From Longibacter sp051155795 (GTDB lineage: Bacteria; Bacteroidota; Rhodothermia; Rhodothermales; Salinibacteraceae): a stretch of 64,000 bases of DNA. The stretch is from NCBI RefSeq assembly GCF_051155795.1, contig NZ_DAXETW010000052.1, positions 15,932 to 79,931 of the forward strand, read 5' to 3'. A model generated the notes under the pieces. It saw nothing but the letters and a program-made list of their open reading frames with translations. It was not told the DNA's origin and made no database searches. This document shows positions 17,353 through 25,841 of this stretch, in pieces; position 1 is the stretch's first letter; every line of letters starts with the position of its first letter. The position numbers and the translations under genes were made by a program.

Positions 17353-19452
17353 TTACGGCGTCTCTGTCGACGCGGTGGCATCGACATCCGGCAGGTTCTC
17401 CGGGAAGGTGCGGACCTCATACCGGTCGCGTAAACGGGACAGCACCTCCTGTTCGTATGCCTCCTGGTAGTCACGGATGACGCGACTGCGGGCTTCATCG
17501 AAAGTCATTCCGCGCGAGGGCACGGTCCCGGTTCGTACGTAGAGCACCCGGCGCCCATTGCCGTCGACCGGGCCGACGGCAGTGTTGTTTGCCGCGTCCA
17601 TCACCGCCTGTTGCCGCTCGGGGACGCCATCGGCAAGGAACAGGGTGTCGGCCTGGACGAGGCTATCGGACGTCACGGATTCGGCGAGATCGACCGATGT
17701 GCCACCGGATTCCAGCCGCTCGGCGTACGGAATCAGGTTCGAATCAGCGGAAGCCGAAAGGCGCAGCACCCGGACGCGCTGCGGGTAGCGGTACCGATCC
17801 GAATGCTCACGGTACGTGCGTCGCAACGCGGAGGTGTCCTGGGATGCCGGCGTCCACACCCGCTCCTGCATGAACTCGAACAGGAGCAGACCGTCGCGAT
17901 ACTCGTCCATTTTCCGTCGAACATCGGGGTCGCGTTCTTCCAGAGACAGGGCCGCCAGCTGGATCGCGTAATCATCCATAAAGGCGGACGCGAGATCGCG
18001 AATCGTCTGCTGACGGGCGCCCCGCGTCGAACGGACATACTCGGCCACGCGCCCGAGGGTGATCGTCGAATCCCCCAGAACGCCAATCTGCGCATCGGTA
18101 TCTGCCTCTCCGGCCGTCATCCGAGCGAGAGGAGATGCCAGTGAGTCCAGCGCCTCCGGTGATCCGTGGGCGGCAGCTGCGAGGGCGGAAGTGTCGATAG
18201 ACGCCCCCTGTTGCTTCATAAAGCGCCGGGCAACCTCCTGTTCGCGGTGTGCGACGCGCGGCATGCGGCTGACGGTGCTCGACAGGTCGTCGTACGCGTC
18301 CTCGAAGGATGGACGCTCTTTTCGCTCCAGCAACTGAATGAGGTGCGCGCCAAACCGGGTGGAGATCACCGGCGATACGTCGCCGGGCTCCGCGAGAGCA
18401 AAAGCCGCCTCACGGAAGGCGACCGGCACGTTCTGTCCCGGTTGCAGCACGCCAAGTTCGCCCCCGCGCCGGGCGGTGCGGGTGTCGTCCGAGTGACGGG
18501 TCGCCAGGCTGTCGAACCGCGCTTCACCGGAGGTGAGAAGCGTGCGCAGCGAGTCGGCCTCGGCTCGTGCGGCAGTGGAGTCGGTGGTGCTGTCCGGTCG
18601 AATCAAGATGTGGGCGATCCGAACCGGCTGACTTCGCTCACGCCGGTCGTGGACTCGCAGCACGTGGAAGCCGTACTGGGTGCGGAAGATGTTTGATCGT
18701 TCCCCGACGGGCGTTGCGTACATTGCATCCTCAAAGGGCTCGACGAGCCGTCCTGCCGTCATGTAGCCGAGCCGGCCGCCCGCTCCCGGGCCATTCTCAC
18801 GTTTCGCGGACGGGTCGTCCGAATTCCTGCGAGCCATCGCCGCGAAGGAGGTGCCACTATCCAGCGAGTCCACGATCGATTCCATTTCCCGATAGGCGGA
18901 TACCGTGTCGGACGGCGAGGCGTCCGGTTCGACGGCGATGAGAATATGACTCACCTCAATCTCCTCGGCTCGCCGCTCATACATCGTTCGCACGATTGGT
19001 CCGAGGATCTCCTTCCGCATGAGCGTCGGTCGGGCGATCTGACGGCGATAACTGTCGATCTCCTGCTGAAGCGACGCGAGCGTGTCGAGCCCGGCATCCC
19101 TCGCCGCCTGTACCTTCAGACGAAAATCGACGTAGCGCTTCAGGAATTCGTTCGGCGATTCCGGAGCAGCATCCGTGGTGCCGGCGTCCGGCTGGTCCGC
19201 GGAGGAGACAGACGTAGCACTTCGCTCATACCACGCCGAGAACTCCGTTTGCGTGAGCGTGTCTCCAGCAATGACGGCTACGACGGGATCGGACGCCGCA
19301 TCGCGAGGTGCATCTTGTGCGATGGCGGCGCCGGTGGTCATGAGGCTCAGCGCCAGAAGGGCGCCGAAAACAAGGAGCGCTCGCGCGGAGCGAGGAACGG
19401 GAGCGGGTGATGTCGACCCGCCAAACATCGGTGAAACGGTGTAGACATCCAT
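17353..19452 (-). CDS. Periplasmic peptidyl-prolyl isomerase with two parvulin domains
   Basis: This 699-residue protein starts at ATG 19452 (ATG 19428 is also possible) and has a signal peptide core LLVFGALLALSLMTTGAAIAQ. An N-terminal helical region (VVAVIAGDTLTQTEFSAW) precedes two parvulin domains, beginning near IEVSHILIAVEPDAS and VRIAHILIRPDSTTDS and each ending in a FHVLRVHDR- or AHLIQLLER-type strand. A long C-terminal helical region follows. It is larger than E. coli SurA and resembles the tandem PpiC foldases of Bacteroidota. It is first in a same-strand series of three foldases and moxR, with 51 bp to the next. Confidence 0.9.
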   Translation of the reverse strand: MDVYTVSPMFGGSTSPAPVPRSARALLVFGALLALSLMTTGAAIAQDAPRDAASDPVVAVIAGDTLTQTEFSAWYERSATSVSSADQPDAGTTDAAPESPNEFLKRYVDFRLKVQAARDAGLDTLASLQQEIDSYRRQIARPTLMRKEILGPIVRTMYERRAEEIEVSHILIAVEPDASPSDTVSAYREMESIVDSLDSGTSFAAMARRNSDDPSAKRENGPGAGGRLGYMTAGRLVEPFEDAMYATPVGERSNIFRTQYGFHVLRVHDRRERSQPVRIAHILIRPDSTTDSTAARAEADSLRTLLTSGEARFDSLATRHSDDTRTARRGGELGVLQPGQNVPVAFREAAFALAEPGDVSPVISTRFGAHLIQLLERKERPSFEDAYDDLSSTVSRMPRVAHREQEVARRFMKQQGASIDTSALAAAAHGSPEALDSLASPLARMTAGEADTDAQIGVLGDSTITLGRVAEYVRSTRGARQQTIRDLASAFMDDYAIQLAALSLEERDPDVRRKMDEYRDGLLLFEFMQERVWTPASQDTSALRRTYREHSDRYRYPQRVRVLRLSASADSNLIPYAERLESGGTSVDLAESVTSDSLVQADTLFLADGVPERQQAVMDAANNTAVGPVDGNGRRVLYVRTGTVPSRGMTFDEARSRVIRDYQEAYEQEVLSRLRDRYEVRTFPENLPDVDATASTETP

Positions 19453-19708
19453 GGACGCGTCGAGGGTGTGAGTCCGGTAGTCAGGGGACCGGGCCGCGAT
19501 CCGACCCGCAGGAACAAAGTCCATCATAGGCACACGGCGCCGGGGATTGCAAGCGAACCCGGGGAGGCATGAGCGGATTCATTCGAGATCCGTTCGGCCG
19601 GCTTGCGTCCTGCGAAACCGTGGACCGATGCCCGTCTATACTTCCGATGTCGACCTGAGGAAGTACACCGCTCTCCTGATCGCCCTTTCCACGAACGCTA
19701 CGTCATCC

Positions 19709-21202
19709 ATGGCATCGACCCACGACGACCAGCCCGTCCGCGTCCGTTTCGCACCAAGCCCGACCGGCCTCCTTCACATCGGCGGATTGCGCACGGCCCT
19801 TTACAATTACCTGTTTGCCCGTAAGCACGAGGGTGCCTTCGTCCTCCGCATCGAGGATACCGATCAGGCGCGCTATGTCGAAGGGGCCGAGGACGACATC
19901 CGGGACGCCCTTGCGTGGACGGGCCTCGAGGTTGATGAAAGCCCGGACGCCGGCGGCGCGTTTGCGCCGTATCGGCAATCGGAGCGGGCAGACGCATACC
20001 GCAGCTATGCCGACCAGCTGGTCGAGCAGGGCGACGCCTACTACGCCTTCGACACGGAGGAAGAGCTGGAGGCGATGCGGGAGGAATACGGGACGGAGCA
20101 CGCCGCGGCGAAGTACGATGCCTCTACCCGGCACAAGATGCGCAACAGCATCTCGCTACCTGAGGAAGAGGTTCAGCAGCTCCTGGACGACGGGGCAGAA
20201 TACGTTATTCGGCTGAAGGTCCCATCCGAACGGTCGATCCGGTTCGACGACGAGATCCGGGGCACGGTCTCGTTCGAGGCCGCCGGGGTGGATGATCAGG
20301 TGCTGATAAAGTCGGACGGCCTCCCGACGTATCACCTCGCCAACGTGGTCGACGACCACCTCATGGAGATCAGTCACGTCATTCGGGGCGAAGAGTGGCT
20401 CTCGTCGACCCCGAAGCATATCCTTATGTATGACGCCTTCGGCTGGGAGCCGCCGCGCATGGCGCATCTGCCGCTCATCATGAGTCCGAAAGGCGGCAAG
20501 CTGTCCAAGCGAGACGCCGACGATCTCGGCATACCGGTGTTCGTGAATGAGTACGAGGACGCCGGGTATGAGCCCGACGCGCTCGTCAACTTCCTCGCGT
20601 TCCTCGGCTGGAATCCCGGCACGGAGCAGGAGGTGTTTGCGCTCGACGAGCTCTGCGACGCCTTCTCTCTCGATCGCGTGGGCTCCAGTGGTACGCAGTT
20701 CGACATCGACAAACTGAACTGGTACAACGAACAGTACATCCGCCGGCGCAGCATCGATCAACTGGTTGAGGAAGCCAGGCCGCTGCTGCGCGATGCGGGA
20801 ATCGAGGCGTCGGACGATCGGATTGCCGAGGTCGCCTCTCTCATGCAGGATCGCATTACAAAGGTTCGCGATCTGGCGACGGAGGCCCGGTACTTCTTCG
20901 AAGACCCGGATTCCTATGAAGAGAAAGGCGTCAAGAAGCGCTGGAAAGATGATTCCGCTACGCTGCTCGAGACGTACGCGGATGCGATCGAAGAGATGGA
21001 CGAATTCACCACAGACAACCTCAACGCCAGCCTTCGCTCTATCGCGGACGACCACGATGTTGGCGCCGGACGGATCATCCACCCGGCGCGCCTTGCCGTG
21101 AGCGGCCGAACGTACGGCCCTGGCGTGTTCGGACTGCTGCATGCGGTGGGGCAGGAGGCGTGCGTGCGCCGGATGCGGAAGGCCATCGACGTGCTTGGGT
21201 GA
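19709..21202 (+). CDS. gltX: Glutamyl-tRNA synthetase
   Basis: This 497-residue class I enzyme charges tRNA-Glu. The HIGH-type motif is in RFAPSPTGLLHIGGLRTALY, the KMSKS-type motif is GGKLSKRDADD, and the downstream SGTQFDIDKLNWYNEQYI and C-terminal helical anticodon-binding region fit the family length. ATG 19709 is chosen because the longer frame (to 19547) adds 54 residues before the conserved start VRVRFAPSPTG. It is divergent from the foldase gene, and a strong terminator (21311-21352) follows. The neighbouring convergent gene is glutaminyl-tRNA synthetase, so the direct Gln-tRNA route is available. Confidence 0.96.
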   Translation: MASTHDDQPVRVRFAPSPTGLLHIGGLRTALYNYLFARKHEGAFVLRIEDTDQARYVEGAEDDIRDALAWTGLEVDESPDAGGAFAPYRQSERADAYRSYADQLVEQGDAYYAFDTEEELEAMREEYGTEHAAAKYDASTRHKMRNSISLPEEEVQQLLDDGAEYVIRLKVPSERSIRFDDEIRGTVSFEAAGVDDQVLIKSDGLPTYHLANVVDDHLMEISHVIRGEEWLSSTPKHILMYDAFGWEPPRMAHLPLIMSPKGGKLSKRDADDLGIPVFVNEYEDAGYEPDALVNFLAFLGWNPGTEQEVFALDELCDAFSLDRVGSSGTQFDIDKLNWYNEQYIRRRSIDQLVEEARPLLRDAGIEASDDRIAEVASLMQDRITKVRDLATEARYFFEDPDSYEEKGVKKRWKDDSATLLETYADAIEEMDEFTTDNLNASLRSIADDHDVGAGRIIHPARLAVSGRTYGPGVFGLLHAVGQEACVRRMRKAIDVLG

Positions 21203-21310
21203 GGCTCCGGTCTGCCGACCGAAGATGTCTCCGGCTGAGCCAACGGGCTCACGTGCTGGAAAATGCCCGGCAGCGCGATGGACGACCCTGCACATTTCTG
21301 CCACATGAAG

Positions 21311-21352
21311 AGGGATGCGCCTCCAACACAAGGAGGCGCATCCCTTTTTTTC
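21311..21352 (+). terminator. Strong rho-independent terminator after gltX
   Basis: AGGGATGCGCCTCC (21311-21324) pairs perfectly with GGAGGCGCATCCCT (21332-21345) over 14 bp with a 7-nt loop. A run of eight T follows (21345-21352). Confidence 0.96.
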
Positions 21353-21386
21353 GCAGAACGGGGTCGGGGGAGGGCGTGGATGCGGC

Positions 21387-23744
21387 TCAACCGGCGAGTT
21401 CTTCCTGCAGAAGCTCGCGCGCTTTTTCAGGGTTGGCGCTTCCCTGCGTTCGTTGCATGACCTGGCCCATAAAGAAGCCGACGAGCCCTTTCTTGCCGTC
21501 CCGGTAGCGTTCCGTCTCTTCGGGATGGTCTTCCACGACCGTTTTGACGACGGCACGCAGCTGGTCCGTGTCATCGATCTGCCGGAGATTCTTGCGATCC
21601 ACGATGGTCTCGGGATCGCCGCCCTCCTCGGCCAGCACCTCGAGAACGGTGCGCCCGCCGGAGCTGGACACCTCGTCCTCCGCAATCAGATTCAGGAGGC
21701 GTGCAAAGTCGTCCGCGTTGAACGGCAGGTCGGCGACGGGGCGCGCCTTCGCCAAGGCCAGAAGTTCGTTGACGATCCAGTTTGCCGCGAGCTGGGCATC
21801 GGAGCCGAGGTCGACAACAGTTTCAAACAGGGTGGATAGATCGTCGCGTCCTGCTATGATCGCGGCATCATCCGAGCTCAGCCCTCGCGCATCCCGGTAG
21901 CTGACGAACCGATCCCGTTCATGCTCATCCAGCGTCTCTGCGTGGTCCTTCTTGTTCGCGATCGATTTCTCCCGATTGAGGCGTTTCTGCCGCTCTTTTT
22001 CGCGGCGTTTGTCCTCAAGGTCGACCGTATTATCGTCCTCGGCCCACGCGTCGCGCAGCGGGACGATCTGATTGAACACGAGCCGGTCGTCTCTGGAGTC
22101 TGACGGGTCCTGCCAGAAGTAGCCGTTGCGTTCGAACTGAAGGCGCTGGTCGTTCGAAAAGTCGCGAATGCTGGGTTCGACGTACCCGGTCTGTACGACG
22201 AGCGACCCGTCGTTGAGGTGCTCGCGAAAGTCGGTTTCCCCGTCGTCGGGTGCGGGAATGTCGAACAGCCGGTCGTACAGGCGCGCCTCGAACGGAACGC
22301 CGTGATCGGCTGAGACCCAGTGAATCGTACCTACGGGCGAACGGCCGTCGGGGGCGGTCCCGTCTCGTGTCTCTGGATCAATCGTCCCGCGGAGTTCAGC
22401 GACCGAGCCGTCCGCTGCGTGGACGACCTCCTCGCACGTGAAAAAGTAGCCGTAGCGCAGGCGCACCTCCCGGCCTGGTGCGAGGCGGATGAAGTCGTCC
22501 GGCGGATCTTCCCGGAAGTCGTCTCGCTCGATGTACAATTCCTTCGAGAAGGGGACCGGTCGCATCTGCTCGCGGTCGATGTCGCGCGGCCAGTGGTTTG
22601 CCTCCAGGTGCTCGGTCCCCTCGTCCATGTTTGTGACGACGACCTTAAGCGGGTCGAGCACCGCCATCACACGCGGAGCCTTTTCATTTAGGTCGTCCCG
22701 AATGGCGTGCTCGAACTGAGCAATCTCGACGCGGCTCTCCGTCCGGGTGACGCCGACGTCCCGGCAGAACGTCTTGATGGCGTCCGGCGTGATGCCGCGA
22801 CGTCGCATCCCGAAGATGGTAGGCAGTCGCGGATCGTCCCATCCATCGACTTGGCCTTCTTCCACGAGCTGGAGCAGCTTGCGCTTGCTCATGACCGTGT
22901 ACGTCAGGTTCAGCCGCGCAAACTCGTACTGGTGCGGCCGGTTGTCGACGTCATCGGGGTCGAGGCAGTTTTCGAGCACCCAGTCGTACACCCGGCGGTT
23001 GTTGTCGAACTCGAGGGTGCAGAGCGAGTGTGTGACGTCTTCAATGGCGTCCTCGAGGGGATGGGCGAAGTCGTACATCGGATAAATGCACCACGTATCT
23101 CCCCGCCGGTAATGATGCGCGTGCTTGATGCGAAAGAGGAGCGGGTCGCGCATGATCATGTGCGGCGACGCCATGTCGATCTTCGCCCGGAGAACGTGCT
23201 CCCCGTCCTCAAACTCGCCCTCACGCATGCGGCGGAAAAGAGCGAGATTCTCCTCAACGGACCGGTCGCGATATGGCGACTCTTTGCCGGGTTCATTGAC
23301 CGTGCCCCGATATTCGCGGATTTCGGCCTCGTCGAGGCTGTCGACGTACGCCAGACCTTTCTCAATGAGCACAACGGCGAAGTCGTAGAACTGCTCGAAG
23401 TAGTCCGACGCATGATAGAGATGCTCGTCCCAGTCGTAACCGAGCCAGCGTACGGCCTCCTTGATGGACTCGACATACTCCACCGACTCCGTCTCCGGGT
23501 TCGTGTCGTCAAACCGAAGGTGGCAACGCGTGTCGGCCCGATCCGCGTAGTCCCGCTTGATACCGAAGTTGAGCACGATCGATTTGGCGTGACCAATGTG
23601 GAGATACCCGTTCGGCTCCGGGGGGAAGCGTGTCACAACCCGGTCGCCATGGCGGCCCTGCTTCAGGTCTTCGTCAATGATGTCGCGAATGTAGTTTCTG
23701 GGCTCCGAGGCGGGAGCGTTCGAGTCGGTCACTGCGGGCGGCAC
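21387..23744 (-). CDS. glnS: Glutaminyl-tRNA synthetase with C-terminal YqeY/GatB-like domain
   Basis: This 785-residue protein is longer than the usual 550. Residues 1-560 are a class I GlnRS: HIGH motif PPEPNGYLHIGHAKSI, DDTNPE, CIYPMYDFAHPLEDAIE, KMSKS-type VMSKRKLLQLV, and a two-barrel anticodon domain. A charged linker (KRREKERQKRLNREK) leads to about 150 residues with DLGSDAQLAANWIVNEL, then ARLLNLIAEDEVSSSGGRTVLE and KKGLVGFFMGQVMQRTQG. This matches the YqeY/GatB tail domain that binds tRNA. In Deinococcus radiodurans a comparable extension strengthens tRNA binding. The start is GTG 23744; GTG 23732 is also possible. Confidence 0.95.
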   Translation of the reverse strand: MPPAVTDSNAPASEPRNYIRDIIDEDLKQGRHGDRVVTRFPPEPNGYLHIGHAKSIVLNFGIKRDYADRADTRCHLRFDDTNPETESVEYVESIKEAVRWLGYDWDEHLYHASDYFEQFYDFAVVLIEKGLAYVDSLDEAEIREYRGTVNEPGKESPYRDRSVEENLALFRRMREGEFEDGEHVLRAKIDMASPHMIMRDPLLFRIKHAHHYRRGDTWCIYPMYDFAHPLEDAIEDVTHSLCTLEFDNNRRVYDWVLENCLDPDDVDNRPHQYEFARLNLTYTVMSKRKLLQLVEEGQVDGWDDPRLPTIFGMRRRGITPDAIKTFCRDVGVTRTESRVEIAQFEHAIRDDLNEKAPRVMAVLDPLKVVVTNMDEGTEHLEANHWPRDIDREQMRPVPFSKELYIERDDFREDPPDDFIRLAPGREVRLRYGYFFTCEEVVHAADGSVAELRGTIDPETRDGTAPDGRSPVGTIHWVSADHGVPFEARLYDRLFDIPAPDDGETDFREHLNDGSLVVQTGYVEPSIRDFSNDQRLQFERNGYFWQDPSDSRDDRLVFNQIVPLRDAWAEDDNTVDLEDKRREKERQKRLNREKSIANKKDHAETLDEHERDRFVSYRDARGLSSDDAAIIAGRDDLSTLFETVVDLGSDAQLAANWIVNELLALAKARPVADLPFNADDFARLLNLIAEDEVSSSGGRTVLEVLAEEGGDPETIVDRKNLRQIDDTDQLRAVVKTVVEDHPEETERYRDGKKGLVGFFMGQVMQRTQGSANPEKARELLQEELAG

Positions 23745-23828
23745 CTTCGGTGAAACAAGCGGTCGATGGACAATTCCTTGACGGCATAGACGTACGCCGC
23801 CAGTGGTGAGCGTGTTGTACGAACGCGT

Positions 23829-23865
23829 AAAAAAATGATCCGCCGGGGGACAGGCCCGGCGGATC
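23829..23865 (-). terminator. Rho-independent terminator after the lipoprotein gene
   Basis: GATCCGCCGGG (23837-23847) and CCCGGCGGATC (23855-23865) form a perfect 11-bp stem with a 7-nt loop. Seven A at 23829-23835 read as a U tract on the minus strand. It ends the 23915-24418 gene before glnS. Confidence 0.94.
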
Positions 23866-23914
23866 GAGGAAGGAGCATGGAGGCCCGACGACTCGGGCGA
23901 TGTCCGGTGTGTCG

Positions 23915-24418
23915 CTATCGGCAGTGCTTCTCGGCTTCGATCGTCAGCGGGTCGCAGCCAAGATCAACGTTCGGTTCGTAGTAGCCGGTGCTGTGCACAC
24001 GCCGTGCAGAGAGGGAACCGTTGATTCGATCGGAGGAGCCGCGATGGCGGAAATTCTGTGACGTGGTGACGTCCCAGATCGGCCGTTCGTAGTACGCGGT
24101 ATACTCGTCGTTCTGGACGCGACCGTAAATCCGAATCTCGTCCAGATCCAGCTCAAGTCGTTGCCCTCGGTAGCTGACGTCGACCGGCACGGTGCCGATG
24201 CGCCGGTCGCGCAGCGTTCCCTGCAGCCGGCCCTGCACCATAGAAATGCGAATGACGCCTTCATCCAGAACGTCCGATCCCGCCATGGCGCGATACTTCC
24301 AGGTGCCCAGGACCTCGTTTGAGTTGCCTCGAGCGGCCGTCTGCTGCGTCGACGTGCACCCGCCGAGGAGTAGAAAGCAAGCCAATAGTAGAATCGTGAA
24401 CGTGGTAGATCTCAGCAT
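23915..24418 (-). CDS. Small lipoprotein of unknown function
   Basis: This 167-residue protein has a signal peptide ending in a lipobox (TILLLACFLLLGGCTST), so it should be lipid-modified at the cysteine near residue 21. The rest is predicted to be beta-rich: VLGTWKYRAMAG, then GVIRISMVQGRLQGTL and VDVSYRGQRLELDLDEIRI. It reads like a small lipocalin-like or beta-sandwich fold, with GTWKY at the start of the barrel, but no family is recognised. An AT-rich stretch upstream (24483-24510) may hold its promoter, and a strong terminator follows, so it is probably a single-gene unit. Confidence 0.75.
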   Translation of the reverse strand: MLRSTTFTILLLACFLLLGGCTSTQQTAARGNSNEVLGTWKYRAMAGSDVLDEGVIRISMVQGRLQGTLRDRRIGTVPVDVSYRGQRLELDLDEIRIYGRVQNDEYTAYYERPIWDVTTSQNFRHRGSSDRINGSLSARRVHSTGYYEPNVDLGCDPLTIEAEKHCR

Positions 24419-24575
24419 GGCGGCACCTCAACATACATCGCGCATCGTGTCACGAGGATCGATCCAATCGGAACGTCCTCGATTTCTTTATATTATGCTA
24501 ATGTTAACACGGCGTTCCATCGTCCTGTGACGGAAGCCGTGGATCGGGCCGGATGGTCTCGTGTGATGGGATTCG

Positions 24576-25628
24576 TCAATCGTTTTCGTCCTTTCGTTTC
24601 GCACCCAGGTAGGCCTCGAGCAACTGGTCTGCGGCGGCAAACGAACTGAGTTGCCCCTCCAGTACGTGCTGTTCGATGTCATCGATCTGGCTCCGCACGC
24701 ACTCGTGGCCGAAAAAGTCTTCCATCAGTCGGTGTTCGATCGTTTGTCGCATCCAGTAGCGGGCCTGGCGTCGCCGCTGCGTCTCGAAATATCCGCTCGA
24801 CCGCGCCTGATGAACGTACTCTTGAACGGCCTGCCAGACCTCATCGATGCCTGCGCCGGTTTCTGCGGAGCAGGTGAGGACCGGCGGCACCCAGCCAGAC
24901 TCCGTCGGCGGGAATAGGTCCAGTGCGTTCGCGTACTGCCGCCGGGCCCGTTCTGCCGGTCGGACGTTCTCGCCGTCGGCCTTGTTGATGGCGATGATGT
25001 CAGCCATTTCGACAATTCCGCGCTTGATCCCCTGCAGTTCGTCGCCGGCACCGGCGATGCCGAGAAGGAGAAAAACGTCTACCATGGAGTGCACAGTGAT
25101 TTCGGACTGCCCGACGCCGACGGTTTCGACGAAGATGGTGTCGTAACCGGCTGCCTCGCAGAGCATGATCGTCTCGCGTGTTTTCCGGGCGACGCCCCCG
25201 AGCGAGCCGCTCGTCGGGGAGGGGCGGATATAGACGTGCTCGTCTTGCGCGAGTCTCGCCATCCGTGTCTTATCCCCGAGAATGCTGCCATGCGTCCGCT
25301 CGCTACTGGGGTCGATGGCGAGCACGGCCAGGCGTCCGTCGTTGTCGACCAGGCGCATCCCGAGCGTCTCAATAAACGTGGATTTCCCCGCACCGGGTAC
25401 GCCCGTAATTCCTACGCGGACGGAGCCCCCGGCCTGAGGAAGCAGTCGATTCAGGACCTCGCGCGCCAGGCGCCGATCCCGGTCGCGCGTGCTTTCAATC
25501 AACGTGATGGCCCGGCTGAGCACCATCCGGTCGCCGCTCAGGACGCCATTCACATAGGCGTCCGGGCTCAGCCGCTGCGACGGCCCGGTTGAGGCAGACA
25601 GATTCGGATTCAGGTTCGATGGGGCCAT
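24576..25628 (-). CDS. meaB: Methylmalonyl-CoA mutase chaperone GTPase (MeaB/ArgK)
   Basis: This 350-residue G3E-family GTPase has Walker A GVTGVPGAGKST, the switch region with DPSSERTHGSILGDKTRM, IFVETVGVGQSEI (Walker B-like) and IAINKADGENV (NKAD base-recognition motif). MeaB gates cobalamin loading and protects methylmalonyl-CoA mutase. It lies downstream of mutB on the same strand, so it serves the mutase encoded next to it. A 213-bp gap with no recognisable gene separates it from mutB. It was once annotated as an arginine/ornithine transport kinase (ArgK) in other genomes, and that name should not be used here. Confidence 0.95.
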   Translation of the reverse strand: MAPSNLNPNLSASTGPSQRLSPDAYVNGVLSGDRMVLSRAITLIESTRDRDRRLAREVLNRLLPQAGGSVRVGITGVPGAGKSTFIETLGMRLVDNDGRLAVLAIDPSSERTHGSILGDKTRMARLAQDEHVYIRPSPTSGSLGGVARKTRETIMLCEAAGYDTIFVETVGVGQSEITVHSMVDVFLLLGIAGAGDELQGIKRGIVEMADIIAINKADGENVRPAERARRQYANALDLFPPTESGWVPPVLTCSAETGAGIDEVWQAVQEYVHQARSSGYFETQRRRQARYWMRQTIEHRLMEDFFGHECVRSQIDDIEQHVLEGQLSSFAAADQLLEAYLGAKRKDEND

Positions 25629-25841
25629 ACGGGCCAGCCAGTCGATGAAGAGGATGGGGAGGGAAAATCCCAGAGAGGAGGTCGATCGTCCCGTTGTCGT
25701 GACACACGGACAAGCGGGCCATCAATGCTTTCCTCCAGCGGGGATTCCCGGAGGATGCGACGAACCCAGGGGTGCCGTCGTCTGGATCGATGGTCGCCTC
25801 GTGGTGCTCGACGTGTTCGAGGGCGATCGCACGATGAAAGG

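Noticed and set aside
22707..23753. A 348-residue open frame on the plus strand
   Set aside because: It is antisense to the catalytic part of glnS.
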